A DNA stretch of 64,000 nt from Cellulomonas fimi (GTDB taxonomy: Bacteria; Actinomycetota; Actinomycetes; Actinomycetales; Cellulomonadaceae). The position numbers and the translations under genes were made by a program. The stretch lies in the NCBI RefSeq assembly GCF_028583725.1, contig NZ_CP110680.1, forward strand, positions 2,108,001 to 2,172,000, in the 5' to 3' direction. Numbering within the stretch: the first letter of the stretch is position 1; each line of letters begins with the position of its first letter. The notes below the pieces were generated by a model, which was not told the DNA's origin, did no database searches, and worked only from the letters and a program-made list of their open reading frames with translations. Of the stretch, positions 18,152 to 26,437 are shown one piece after another.

Positions 18152-19007
18152 CGGGCCGCTGCGGCGTGCGGCGGTCCTGGGGCACCCGGTCGGTCACTCG
18201 CTCTCGCCTGCCCTGCACCGGGCCGCCTACGCGGCGCTCGGGCTGGACGGGTGGGCGTACGACGCGTTCGACGTCACGGAGGAGCAGCTGCCCGCGTTCG
18301 TCGCGGGGCTCGACGCGACGTGGGCCGGCCTGAGCCTCACGATGCCGCTCAAGCAGACCGTCATCCCGCTGCTCGACCACGTCGAGCCGCTCGCGCAGGT
18401 GGTCGGCGCGGTCAACACGGTCCTGCTCCAGGGGTCGGGGACGGCTCGCACGCTGGTGGGCGCGAACACCGACGTCTACGGCCTGGTCACCGCGCTCGGC
18501 GAGGGGCTCGGCGCGGGCGAGAAGGTCGCCTCCGCCGCCGTGCTCGGTGCGGGTGCGACGGCCGCGTCGACGCTCGCCGCGCTCGCCCAGCTCGGCTGCA
18601 CCACGCCGGTCGTGCACGTGCGCTCGCTCGCGCGCGCCGGCGGGCTCATGCGGGCCGCGCACCGGATGGGCGTCGAGCCGGTGTTCCGGTCGCTCGACGA
18701 CGCCCCCGCGCTGCTGGGACGTGCGGACGCGGTCGTCTCGACGCTGCCGCCCCGCGCGGCCGACCCGCTCGCCGCGGCGCTCGCCGGCGCGTCCGTCACG
18801 GGCGTGCTGCTGGACGCCGCGTACGACCCGCGCCCGACCGCGCTGTCGGTCGCGTGGGCGCGGGCCGGGGGCGCCGCGGTGCCGGGGGAGCGGATGCTGC
18901 TGCACCAGGCCGTCGAGCAGGTGCGTCTGATGACGGGGCGTCCCGGGCCGGTCGACGCGATGGCGCGCGCGCTCGAGGAGCGGCTGGAGGGGACCCTCCC
19001 GGCCTGA
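18144..19007 (+). CDS. aroE: Shikimate dehydrogenase
   Basis: AroE reduces 3-dehydroshikimate to shikimate with NADPH, the fourth step of the shikimate pathway. Signatures are GHPVGHSLSPALHRAAY (substrate-binding Ser pair), LTMPLKQTVIPLLD with the catalytic Lys near residue 69, VGAVNT, and GANTDVYGLVTAL with the catalytic Asp. The Rossmann domain has AVLGAGATAASTLAAL; the following strand carries VHVRSLARAGG. The product is 287 residues. GTG at 18144 lies within mltG (eight-base overlap), so translation is coupled. The rest of the shikimate genes (aroC, aroK, aroB, aroQ) appear 18 kb downstream, on the far side of the pilus locus, which seems inserted between the two parts. Confidence 0.93.
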   Translation: MSDGPLRRAAVLGHPVGHSLSPALHRAAYAALGLDGWAYDAFDVTEEQLPAFVAGLDATWAGLSLTMPLKQTVIPLLDHVEPLAQVVGAVNTVLLQGSGTARTLVGANTDVYGLVTALGEGLGAGEKVASAAVLGAGATAASTLAALAQLGCTTPVVHVRSLARAGGLMRAAHRMGVEPVFRSLDDAPALLGRADAVVSTLPPRAADPLAAALAGASVTGVLLDAAYDPRPTALSVAWARAGGAAVPGERMLLHQAVEQVRLMTGRPGPVDAMARALEERLEGTLPA

Positions 19008-19059
19008 CCGCGTCCGGTGCACGGCGACCTGCGACGTTCTGTCACAGTCGTCACGACTC

Positions 19060-19088
19060 CTCAGGACCGCGCCCCGGTGTGCCGATGA
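19060..19088 (+). promoter_or_regulatory. Sigma-28 (FliA/WhiG)-like promoter of pilB, site A
   Basis: CTCAGGAC at 19060-19067 and GCCGATGA at 19081-19088; the two boxes start 21 bases apart. It lies 48 bases upstream of the pilB start. It is the least typical CTCA box of the five sites, with G at the fifth position. Confidence 0.7.
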
Positions 19089-19135
19089 ACGGTCAGAGGT
19101 CCTGCGCGAGGCAGGCCTGACCTGGAGGTGCGCGC

Positions 19136-20809
19136 GTGAAGCAGCTGGGCGAGATCCTGCTCGACGAGGGCCTGGTCACCGAGGCGCAGCTCCTGGCCGC
19201 GCTGGACGAGACGATGACGCGCGGCCAGTCGCTCGGCCGGACGCTCGTCGAGCTCGGCGTCCTCACCGAGGGCCAGCTCGTCAAGGCCCTCGCGTCGCAG
19301 GTCGGCATGGAGTACGTGGACCTCGACGAGTACCCCGTGGACCGTGCCGCGGTGTCGCTCGTGCCCGGCACGCTGTGCCGGCGGTACGTGGTGCTGCCCG
19401 TCGCGATCCAGAACGGGGCGATCGTGCTCGCCACGGCGGACCCGGGCAACGTCATGGCCGTCGACGACGTGCGGACCGTGGCGGGCATGCCCGTCGTCCC
19501 GGTGATCGCGACGTACGACAACCTCTCCCGCGCGATCGACCGGTTCTGCCGCGCCGACGACGAGATGGAGGACCTGTCCTCGGCGTTCGAGGAAGAGGCC
19601 GCCCCGACCGAGACCGACCTGTCGAAGATGGGCGACTTCGTCGACGACGACGCGCCCATCGTCCGCTACGTCAACCTGCTGGTGACGCAGGGGATCACGG
19701 ACCGGGCGTCCGACATCCACATCGAGCCCACCGAGCACGACCTGCGGGTCCGGTACCGGATCGACGGGGTGCTGCACGAGGTGCAGCGCTCGCCCAAGCA
19801 GATCCAGGGCGGCGTCATCAGCCGCGTGAAGATCATGAGCGACATCGACATCGCGGAGAAGCGGAAGCCGCAGGACGGCCGCATGTCCGTCGTGCACAAC
19901 GGCCGCAAGATCGACCTCCGCGTGGCGACGCTGCCGACGGTGTGGGGCGAGAAGATCGTCATGCGTGTCCTCGACAACTCGACGGCGAGCCTCGACCTGC
20001 GCGACCTGTCGTTCCTCGAGCACAACTACGCGACGTACCAGGAGTCGTACACCAAGCCGTACGGGATGATCCTCGTCACCGGCCCGACGGGGTCCGGCAA
20101 GTCGACGACGCTGTACGCGACGCTCAACGCGGTGTCGAAGCCGGAGATCAACGTCATCACCGTCGAGGACCCGGTCGAGTACCGGCTCTCCGGGATCAAC
20201 CAGGTGCAGGTCAACCCCAAGGCCGGCCTGACGTTCGCGTCCGCGCTGCGCTCGATCCTGCGGTCCGACCCGGACGTCGTGCTGCTCGGTGAGATCCGCG
20301 ACCACGAGACCGCGCAGATCGCGATCGAGGCGGCCCTCACCGGTCACCTGGTGCTGTCGACCCTGCACACGAACGACGCGCCGTCGGCGATCACGCGTCT
20401 GACGGAGATGGGCATCGAGCCGTTCCTCGTGGGCTCTGCGCTCGACTGCGTGGTCGCGCAGCGCCTCGCGCGCAAGCTCTGCAGCAAGTGCAAGGCGCCC
20501 TACATGCCGACGCCGGGCGAGCTCGAGGCGGCGCGGTTCCCGTGGGTGCCGGGCGAGCCGATCCCCGAGCTCATGCGCCCGGTGGGCTGCGTGACGTGCT
20601 CGAAGACGGGGTACAAGGGCCGCATCGCGCTGCACGAGGTCATGCGGGTGACCGAGGAGATCGAGCGCCACGCGGTCGCGCACTCGTCGTCGGCGGAGAT
20701 CAACGCGACCGCGACCAAGCAGGGGATGCTCATGCTCCGCGACGACGGCTGGCAGAAGGTCGCGATGGGCCTGACGTCGATCGAGGAGATCCTGCGCGTC
20801 GTCGCGTGA
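19136..20809 (+). CDS. pilB: Type IV pilus assembly ATPase PilB with MshEN-like N-domain
   Basis: PilB is the cytoplasmic hexameric motor that drives pilus extension. The 557-residue protein begins with an MshEN-type domain (KQLGEILLDEGLVTEAQLL, then SLGRTLVELGVLTEGQLVKAL), a fold that binds c-di-GMP in several homologues; the first conserved Arg is Gln here. The ATPase core shows Walker A GPTGSGKSTTLYATL (about 318), the Asp box ITVEDPVEYRL, Walker B DVVLLGEIRDHETAQIA and the His box STLHTNDAPSAITRL. Near the C-terminus two CxxC pairs (CSKCKAPY and CVTCSKTGYKG) form the PilB zinc site, which separates it from PilT. GTG 19136 follows TGGAGG. A sigma-28-like promoter lies upstream. Confidence 0.95.
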   Translation: MKQLGEILLDEGLVTEAQLLAALDETMTRGQSLGRTLVELGVLTEGQLVKALASQVGMEYVDLDEYPVDRAAVSLVPGTLCRRYVVLPVAIQNGAIVLATADPGNVMAVDDVRTVAGMPVVPVIATYDNLSRAIDRFCRADDEMEDLSSAFEEEAAPTETDLSKMGDFVDDDAPIVRYVNLLVTQGITDRASDIHIEPTEHDLRVRYRIDGVLHEVQRSPKQIQGGVISRVKIMSDIDIAEKRKPQDGRMSVVHNGRKIDLRVATLPTVWGEKIVMRVLDNSTASLDLRDLSFLEHNYATYQESYTKPYGMILVTGPTGSGKSTTLYATLNAVSKPEINVITVEDPVEYRLSGINQVQVNPKAGLTFASALRSILRSDPDVVLLGEIRDHETAQIAIEAALTGHLVLSTLHTNDAPSAITRLTEMGIEPFLVGSALDCVVAQRLARKLCSKCKAPYMPTPGELEAARFPWVPGEPIPELMRPVGCVTCSKTGYKGRIALHEVMRVTEEIERHAVAHSSSAEINATATKQGMLMLRDDGWQKVAMGLTSIEEILRVVA

Positions 20810-20836
20810 CGCGCGCGTCCCGACCGGCGCGGACCG

Positions 20837-20865
20837 CTCAAGTCGGGCGGTACGTGCGCCGATGA
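20837..20865 (+). promoter_or_regulatory. Sigma-28-like promoter of pilT-pilC, site B
   Basis: CTCAAGTC at 20837-20844 and GCCGATGA at 20858-20865, starts 21 bases apart. It begins 28 bases after the pilB stop, so pilT and pilC can be transcribed apart from pilB. The leader to the pilT GTG is about 65 nt. Confidence 0.75.
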
Positions 20866-20938
20866 ACCGACCAGGCGCCGAGAGTGCGCCCGCGTGACGG
20901 TGCCGTGCGCGACGCGGTGACCATGTGGAGGCAATGAC

Positions 20939-22618
20939 GTGAGCGAGTCCTACCGCCCGCCCGCAGGGGAGCCGACGCGGCCGCTGCCGCCCTACCGCGC
21001 CGCCGGGCCGCAGGCGGGGCCCCCGGGATCGGTGCCGTCGGGCCAGCCGACGTACTCGCCGATACCGTCGCAGAGCCCGGGACGCAGCGCGCCCACGCCG
21101 CAGGCGGCCCACCCGGCGCCGGGCCTCCCGGCCGCGCCGCCGACCGGCCTGCCGGTCCCCGTCCAGCCGCCGGCCCCCGCGACGTACCAGGCGCCGGGCG
21201 CGGCGTACCAGCACGGGCCCGTCGAGCCGGAGTTCACGCCCGCGGGCGTCCCGGCGCCCACGCGCCCGCTCATGACGGCGGTCCCCGGCGCTCCCGGCTC
21301 CGGCCGCACGTTCGTGCCGCAGCCGAGCCCCGAGCCGGCGCCCGCTCTGCCGGGAGCGCCCGGGCACGTGCCCGGGCCCGCGGTCCCGACGGCGAAGCCC
21401 GCGACGGCCGACGTCGTGCCGCGCGGTGCGCGCGACCGGTCGGCGCGCTCCGGCATGGGGCAGGAGCGTCAGGAGGACGACCTCCAGATCGACGACATCC
21501 TCGCCGAGATGGTGCGGCTCGGTGCCTCGGACGTGCACCTGACGACGGGCGCACCGCCCACGGTGCGCATCTCCGGCTCGCTGCGCCCGATCGAGGGTCT
21601 GCCGGCGCTCATGCCCGAGCCGCTGCGGCGCGTGCTGTACGCGATCCTCACGCAGAAGCAGCGCGAGACGTTCGAGACGAACCTCGAGCTCGACTTCTCG
21701 TACGCGGTGCGTGGCCTGGCCCGCTTCCGCGTGAACATCTACCAGCAGCGCGAGTCCGTCGGCGCCGCGTTCCGCGTGATCCCCTACGAGATCAAGCCGC
21801 TCGAGGCGCTCGGCGTCCCGGCCGTGGTCGGCACGTTCGCGGGTCTGCCGCGTGGCCTCGTCCTGGTCACCGGGCCGACCGGCTCGGGCAAGTCGACGAC
21901 GCTCGCGGCGATCATCGACCTCGCGAACCGCACGCGCGAGGACCACATCATGACGGTCGAGGACCCGATCGAGTTCCTCCACCGGCACAAGAAGTCGCTG
22001 ATCAACCAGCGCGAGGTCGGCGAGGACACGCACTCGTTCGCGAACGCGCTCAAGCACGTGCTGCGGCAGGACCCGGACATCATCCTCGTCGGCGAGATGC
22101 GCGACCTCGAGACGATCTCCGTCGCGCTCACCGCCGCCGAGACCGGCCACCTCGTCTTCGCGACGCTGCACACGCAGGACGCCGCCCAGACGATCGACCG
22201 CGTCATCGACGTCTTCCCGTCGCACCAGCAGGCGCAGGTCCGCACGCAGCTCGCGGGCGCGATCCAGGGCGTCGTCTGCCAGACGCTGTGCAAGCGGTCG
22301 GACGCGCCCGGACGTGCCGTCGCGACCGAGGTCATGGTCGCGACGCCCGCCATCCGCAACCTCATCCGTGAGGGCAAGACCCACCAGATCTACTCGGCCA
22401 TGCAGGCCGGGGCGAAGCAGGGGATGCACACCATGGACCAGCACCTCGCCGACCTCGTGAAGACGGGCAAGATCTCGTACGAGATGGGCCTCGAGAAGTG
22501 CCACCACGTCGAGGACTACAACCGGCTCACGGGCCGGTTCTCGGGCTCCAGCCAGGGCGCCGCGGGGTTGGGTGACGAGGCGACCATGGGCGCCGGCGCG
22601 TTCGGGCAGGCCTTCTGA
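20939..22618 (+). CDS. pilT: Type IV pilus retraction ATPase PilT with long Pro-rich N-terminal extension
   Basis: PilT powers pilus retraction. The ATPase part (about residues 180-540) is complete: DDILAEMVRLGASDVHLTTG, Walker A GPTGSGKSTTLAAII near residue 312, Asp box MTVEDPIEFLH, Walker B ILVGEMRDLETISVAL, His box FATLHTQDAAQTIDRVID, and the AIRNLIREGKTHQIYSAMQ segment typical of PilT. No zinc cysteines are present, unlike PilB. The unusual feature is a first 170-residue stretch very rich in Pro, Gly and Ala (PTRPLPPYRAAGPQAGPPG and similar), which canonical PilT (about 350 residues) lacks; it is probably disordered. GTG 20939 is preceded by TGGAGG. The end overlaps pilC at TGATG. Confidence 0.93.
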   Translation: MSESYRPPAGEPTRPLPPYRAAGPQAGPPGSVPSGQPTYSPIPSQSPGRSAPTPQAAHPAPGLPAAPPTGLPVPVQPPAPATYQAPGAAYQHGPVEPEFTPAGVPAPTRPLMTAVPGAPGSGRTFVPQPSPEPAPALPGAPGHVPGPAVPTAKPATADVVPRGARDRSARSGMGQERQEDDLQIDDILAEMVRLGASDVHLTTGAPPTVRISGSLRPIEGLPALMPEPLRRVLYAILTQKQRETFETNLELDFSYAVRGLARFRVNIYQQRESVGAAFRVIPYEIKPLEALGVPAVVGTFAGLPRGLVLVTGPTGSGKSTTLAAIIDLANRTREDHIMTVEDPIEFLHRHKKSLINQREVGEDTHSFANALKHVLRQDPDIILVGEMRDLETISVALTAAETGHLVFATLHTQDAAQTIDRVIDVFPSHQQAQVRTQLAGAIQGVVCQTLCKRSDAPGRAVATEVMVATPAIRNLIREGKTHQIYSAMQAGAKQGMHTMDQHLADLVKTGKISYEMGLEKCHHVEDYNRLTGRFSGSSQGAAGLGDEATMGAGAFGQAF

Positions 22619-23847
22619 TGGCCGCCGCGAAGACGTTCGAGTACGCGGTCCGGGACAAGTCCGGGAAGATCGTCAAGGGTCGCGTCGAGGCGCCGACCCA
22701 GGCGGCGGTGGCCAACCGCCTGCGCGAGATGGGCATGGCCGCGGTCTCGATCTCCGAGGTCTCGACCAGCGGCCTCAACTCCGAGATCAACATCCCCGGC
22801 TTCGGCAACAACAAGATCTCGCTCAAGGACCTCGCGATCATGGCGCGCCAGCTCGCGACGATGATCAACGCCGGCCTGTCGCTGCTGCGGGCGCTCGCGA
22901 TCCTCACCGACCAGACGGAGTCGAAGCCGCTCGCGAAGGTGCTCGGTCAGGTCCGCAACGACGTCGAGGTGGGTGTCGCGTTCTCCGTGGCGCTCGGCAA
23001 GCACCCCGCGGTGTTCCCGCCGCTCATGATCAACATGGTCAAGGCGGGCGAGGTCGGCGGCTTCCTCGACGAGGTGCTGCTGTCGGTCGCGTCGAACTTC
23101 GAGGCGGAGGTCGCGCTGCGCGGCAAGATCAAGTCCGCGATGACGTACCCGGTCATCGTGTTCATCGTCGCGATCCTCGCGACGACCGGCATGCTCCTGT
23201 TCATCGTGCCGGTGTTCGCCGGCATGTTCGAGAGCCTCGGCGGCGAGCTCCCGTGGGCGACGAAGATCCTCGTGACGCTGTCCAACATCGTGAAGTGGAC
23301 GGCGATCCCGACGGTCGTCGCGATCGTCGTGTTCGCGGTGTGGTGGGGCAAGCACAAGAACGACCGGGGGATCCGCGAGCGGATGGACCCGTGGAAGCTG
23401 CGCGTCCCCGTGTTCGGGCCGCTGTTCCGCAAGATCGCCGTGGCCCGGTTCACGCGCAACTTCGGCACCATGATCAAGTCCGGCGTGCCGATCCTGCAGG
23501 CGCTCGACATCGTCGGCGAGACGAGCGGCAACCTCGTGATCGAGCGCGCCGCCAAGGCCGTCCAGGAGTCCGTGCGCCGCGGTGAGTCGCTCACCGGACC
23601 GCTGTCGCAGCACCCCGTCTTCCCGCCGATGGTCGTGCAGATGATGGCCGTCGGCGAGGACACCGGTGCGCTCGACACCATGCTCGGCAAGGTCGCGGAC
23701 TTCTACGACCAGGAGGTCGAGGCGACCACGGACCAGCTCACGAGCCTCATCGAGCCGCTCATGATCGTCGTGATCGGCACCATCATCGGCTCGATGGTGA
23801 TCGCCCTGTACATGCCGATCTTCAGCGTGTTCAACCTCATCGAATGA
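22618..23847 (+). CDS. pilC: Type IV pilus inner-membrane platform protein PilC
   Basis: PilC is the membrane platform on which the PilB and PilT motors act. The 409-residue protein has two GspF-type domains (about residues 68-190 and 270-395; MARQLATMINAGLSLLRAL in the first, FTRNFGTMIKSGVPILQAL in the second) and three transmembrane helices (VIVFIVAILATTGMLLFIV, IPTVVAIVVFAVWW, and the C-terminal MIVVIGTIIGSMVIALYMP). ATG 22618 overlaps the pilT stop. A 157-base gap with another sigma-28-like promoter follows before the major pilin. Confidence 0.94.
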   Translation: MAAAKTFEYAVRDKSGKIVKGRVEAPTQAAVANRLREMGMAAVSISEVSTSGLNSEINIPGFGNNKISLKDLAIMARQLATMINAGLSLLRALAILTDQTESKPLAKVLGQVRNDVEVGVAFSVALGKHPAVFPPLMINMVKAGEVGGFLDEVLLSVASNFEAEVALRGKIKSAMTYPVIVFIVAILATTGMLLFIVPVFAGMFESLGGELPWATKILVTLSNIVKWTAIPTVVAIVVFAVWWGKHKNDRGIRERMDPWKLRVPVFGPLFRKIAVARFTRNFGTMIKSGVPILQALDIVGETSGNLVIERAAKAVQESVRRGESLTGPLSQHPVFPPMVVQMMAVGEDTGALDTMLGKVADFYDQEVEATTDQLTSLIEPLMIVVIGTIIGSMVIALYMPIFSVFNLIE

Positions 23848-23896
23848 CCGCATCTGGTCCGTCCGAGTGATATCCGCCCGACGTACGACATCGCGG

Positions 23897-23925
23897 CTCA
23901 AGTCCGGCGGGACCACCGCCGATGG
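23897..23925 (+). promoter_or_regulatory. Sigma-28-like promoter of the major pilin gene, site C
   Basis: CTCAAGTC at 23897-23904 and GCCGATGG at 23918-23925, starts 21 bases apart. The transcript would begin near 23932 and carry a 6-bp hairpin (CCGGTC 23946-23951 with GACCGG 23955-23960) near its 5' end, which could stabilise an abundant pilin mRNA. Confidence 0.72.
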
Positions 23926-24004
23926 CTCGGATGTAGCACCTCGGACCGGTCACCGACCGGGATGGCACTGAACAAGAACTCGCTCGAGACCCTCGGGAGC
24001 AGAA

Positions 24005-24421
24005 GTGATCGCTCGTATCCGCAAGTCCATGGAGCAGAAGGACCAGGGCTTCACCCTGATCGAGCTCCTCGTCGTCATCATCATCATCGGCATCCTCGCG
24101 GCGATCGCGATCCCGGTGTTCCTCAACCAGCGCAACAAGGCGCAGGACGCGGCGACCAAGGCCGACGTCTCCACGGTCGGCAAGGAGATCGCCACCTGGT
24201 ACGTCGACAACCCGGCCGCCACCGCGGTGCCGTTCACGCAGACCGCCACCGAGTACCAGATCGACGGCCAGAAGATCAGCAACCGCTCGGAGAACGTGTC
24301 GGTCGCCCTGACCGCCGGCGCGACGGCGACCACGTGGGAGGTCGTCGCCACGAACTCCTTCTCGGGCAACACGAAGACGTACTCCTACTCGGCCGCCAAC
24401 GGCCTGCAGGAAGTCCCGTGA
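24005..24421 (+). CDS. pilA: Major type IV pilin (PilA-like)
   Basis: The 138-residue prepilin has a short basic leader ending in Gly (MIARIRKSMEQKDQG), cut before Phe by the prepilin peptidase, then the classic N-terminal assembly helix FTLIELLVVIIIIGILAAIA with Glu at +5. The remainder (about residues 50-138) is a small Thr/Ala/Ser-rich head domain with no cysteines, so no disulphide loop. GTG 24005 is chosen from the leader and a GGAGCAGA just upstream. It has its own promoter and is followed at once by a very strong hairpin. Compact size, own promoter and terminator point to the main structural pilin; the genes downstream are larger pilin-like proteins. Confidence 0.9.
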   Translation: MIARIRKSMEQKDQGFTLIELLVVIIIIGILAAIAIPVFLNQRNKAQDAATKADVSTVGKEIATWYVDNPAATAVPFTQTATEYQIDGQKISNRSENVSVALTAGATATTWEVVATNSFSGNTKTYSYSAANGLQEVP

Positions 24422-24439
24422 TCCACGGTTGACGGCTCG

Positions 24440-24480
24440 CCGAAGGCGGGGCGAGGGCGACGCTCTCGTCCCGCCTTCGG
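24440..24480 (+). terminator. Strong hairpin after the major pilin
   Basis: CCGAAGGCGGG (24440-24450) pairs with CCCGCCTTCGG (24470-24480), and the stem continues inward with GCGAG/CTCGT (one G-U pair) to 16 bp with a nine-base loop. It sits between pilA and the minor-pilin operon, which has no evident promoter of its own. It may end most transcripts and let a few through, giving much major and little minor pilin. Confidence 0.75.
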
Positions 24481-24535
24481 GCGTTCCCAGCGTTTTCCTG
24501 CGTCAACACCGGCGAGACGACAAGGGGGGTGCTCC

Positions 24536-26437
24536 GTGGCACCGAGGAGGCGGACGACGGACGAGGGCGGCTTCACGCTCATCGAGCTCGTCGTCGCGAT
24601 GGTGGTCCTGGGGGCGATGGCGGCCGCGGTCGTCGGGATCCTCATGAACACCCAGAAGGCGGGTGTCACGAACCGGGCGCGCATCGCCGCAGCCAACCTC
24701 GCGGCGCGCGAGATCGACCTGGTCCGCCAGGAGTTCGGCGCCACCGACGCAGGCCCGGCGACCCTCGCGGACGCGGGCCTGGTCACCAACCCCCACCCGC
24801 TCGACGGCGGCACGGCGGGCCAGCCGCTCGTCGTCGACGGCATGCCCTACACCGTCACCCGCAGCGCCCAGTGGAACATCACCGGCACCGGGGCGTCCGC
24901 GTGCGAGGGCGGCTCGCTCGTCGCCTACCCGACGCTCGGCGTCACGGTCAGCGTCACCTGGCCCCACATGGGCTCGGTCCAGCCGGTCGTCAGCACCGCC
25001 GCGCTCGCGCCGGACAAGGACACCGGCATCCCCACCACGGACTCGTTCATCGCCGCGAAGGTCACCGACCAGGACGCGGCCCCCCTCACCGGCATCCCCG
25101 TCCGCGCGACCAGCGGCAGCACCGTCACCGGCTTCACCGACGCGACCGGCTGCGCCGTCATCCGGGTCAGCCCGGCCACGACCGGGACCTCGTACACCGT
25201 CTCGGTGGGCGACGCCTCGTACGTCGACATCTCGGGCACCCCGTCGCCCAGCAAGAGCACCGGCGTCCTCAACCGCGGCTCGATCTACACCGGCGCGAGC
25301 TTCTCCGTTGCGCAGCCCGGCTCCGTCACGGTGCGCCTGGTGCGCGCCGACGGGCAGCCGCTGAGCAACGCGGACGTCGCCGGCTCGAAGGTGACGCTCG
25401 TGGCGTCCGAGTTCTCCGGCGCGAGCGGCGCGACGCAGCGCACCGTCACGGGCGTGACGACGACCTTCACCGGCATGTGGCCCACGACCTACGGCGCCTA
25501 CTTCGGCGACGCCCCGCCCGTCGGCGGGTACCCGGTCGTCGACCTCGCACCGGGCTCGAACGTGCAGCTCGACGTCGAGTTCACGATGGCGTCCGTCGTC
25601 GTCGGCAACCTGCCCGCGGGCGCGACGCGGATCGTGGCGGTCCCCGCCGGCACGGCGACCACGTGCGCCGCGGGGTCCGGGACGAGCGCCACCGTCGCCG
25701 GTCCCACGGGGACGCTGTCGCTCGTGCCGGGCACGTACGACCTGTACGTCGTCGGCGCGACCTTCGCGTGCTCGCCCGGACCGGCCGCGCTCGCGCTCGG
25801 CTCCGGGGAGAACAGCCCGGTGCTCTGGGGGACGACGCAGCTGCGGCTGCAGGGCGTCCCGAGCGGCGGCACCGTCTGGGCGGTCGACCGCCGGCTCTCG
25901 GGCCTCTCGTCGCCCACGACGTGCCCCACGACGGTCGCGGCGATCGCGCGCAACGTCGACGGTGCGCGCAGCGGGGCGATCGACCTGCCGGCGGGCGACT
26001 GGTACGTCTGGCAGACCGCGGGTGCGGTCACCGCCGCGTGCCAGAGCTTCCCCGACCTCATCAACCCGCTCGCGGTCGCCTACGGGACGACCACGACGAA
26101 GAGCTGGGCCAGCACGCCGACCTACGCGACGCTGCGCGTCACCGGGATCAGCAGCAACCGCTTCCTCGTCGTGAGCACGTCGACCACGACCTGCTCCGCG
26201 ACGACGGCGACACCCGTCCCGACGCTCCCGGTCCAGGGACCGACGACGTCGAACAACCAGACGCTCCAGGTACAGGCTCCCCGGCCGACCAGCGGCACGA
26301 CCGTCTACAACGCCTACATCTGGAACAAGAGCTCGGGGTCGGGCAACCGGTGCAGCTCGATCGGCACGTTCGTCGTCGGACCGTCGTCGGGCACGCTGTC
26401 CAAGACGCAGTCGTCGTCCGGGCCGGTGGGACCGTGA
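24536..26437 (+). CDS. Large minor pilin, PilV-like N-terminus with adhesin-like head (first set)
   Basis: The 633-residue protein has a prepilin leader ending GG and the helix FTLIELVVAMVVLGAMAAAV (residues 13-32). The remaining 600 residues are Thr/Ser/Gly/Val-rich and beta-predicted, with segments such as TGIPVRATSGSTVTGFTDATG and GTSYTVSVGDASYVDISGT that resemble carboxypeptidase-regulatory-like (CarbopepD_reg) or Ig-like repeats. Head domains this large suggest a tip adhesin. GTG 24536 follows AAGGGGGG. It is the first gene after the pilA hairpin and overlaps the next pilin gene by four bases. No catalytic motif is seen. The exact place in the pilus is an inference. Confidence 0.85.
   Translation: MAPRRRTTDEGGFTLIELVVAMVVLGAMAAAVVGILMNTQKAGVTNRARIAAANLAAREIDLVRQEFGATDAGPATLADAGLVTNPHPLDGGTAGQPLVVDGMPYTVTRSAQWNITGTGASACEGGSLVAYPTLGVTVSVTWPHMGSVQPVVSTAALAPDKDTGIPTTDSFIAAKVTDQDAAPLTGIPVRATSGSTVTGFTDATGCAVIRVSPATTGTSYTVSVGDASYVDISGTPSPSKSTGVLNRGSIYTGASFSVAQPGSVTVRLVRADGQPLSNADVAGSKVTLVASEFSGASGATQRTVTGVTTTFTGMWPTTYGAYFGDAPPVGGYPVVDLAPGSNVQLDVEFTMASVVVGNLPAGATRIVAVPAGTATTCAAGSGTSATVAGPTGTLSLVPGTYDLYVVGATFACSPGPAALALGSGENSPVLWGTTQLRLQGVPSGGTVWAVDRRLSGLSSPTTCPTTVAAIARNVDGARSGAIDLPAGDWYVWQTAGAVTAACQSFPDLINPLAVAYGTTTTKSWASTPTYATLRVTGISSNRFLVVSTSTTTCSATTATPVPTLPVQGPTTSNNQTLQVQAPRPTSGTTVYNAYIWNKSSGSGNRCSSIGTFVVGPSSGTLSKTQSSSGPVGP

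Noticed and set aside
23926..24004. Possible c-di-GMP riboswitch in the pilA leader
   Set aside because: The leader is short (about 70 nt), shows just one small hairpin and none of the conserved riboswitch core sequences.
23962..24432. An ATG-started open frame overlapping the pilin gene in another frame
   Set aside because: Its first residues are unremarkable and the rest is a His/Arg/Gly-rich shadow of the pilin.
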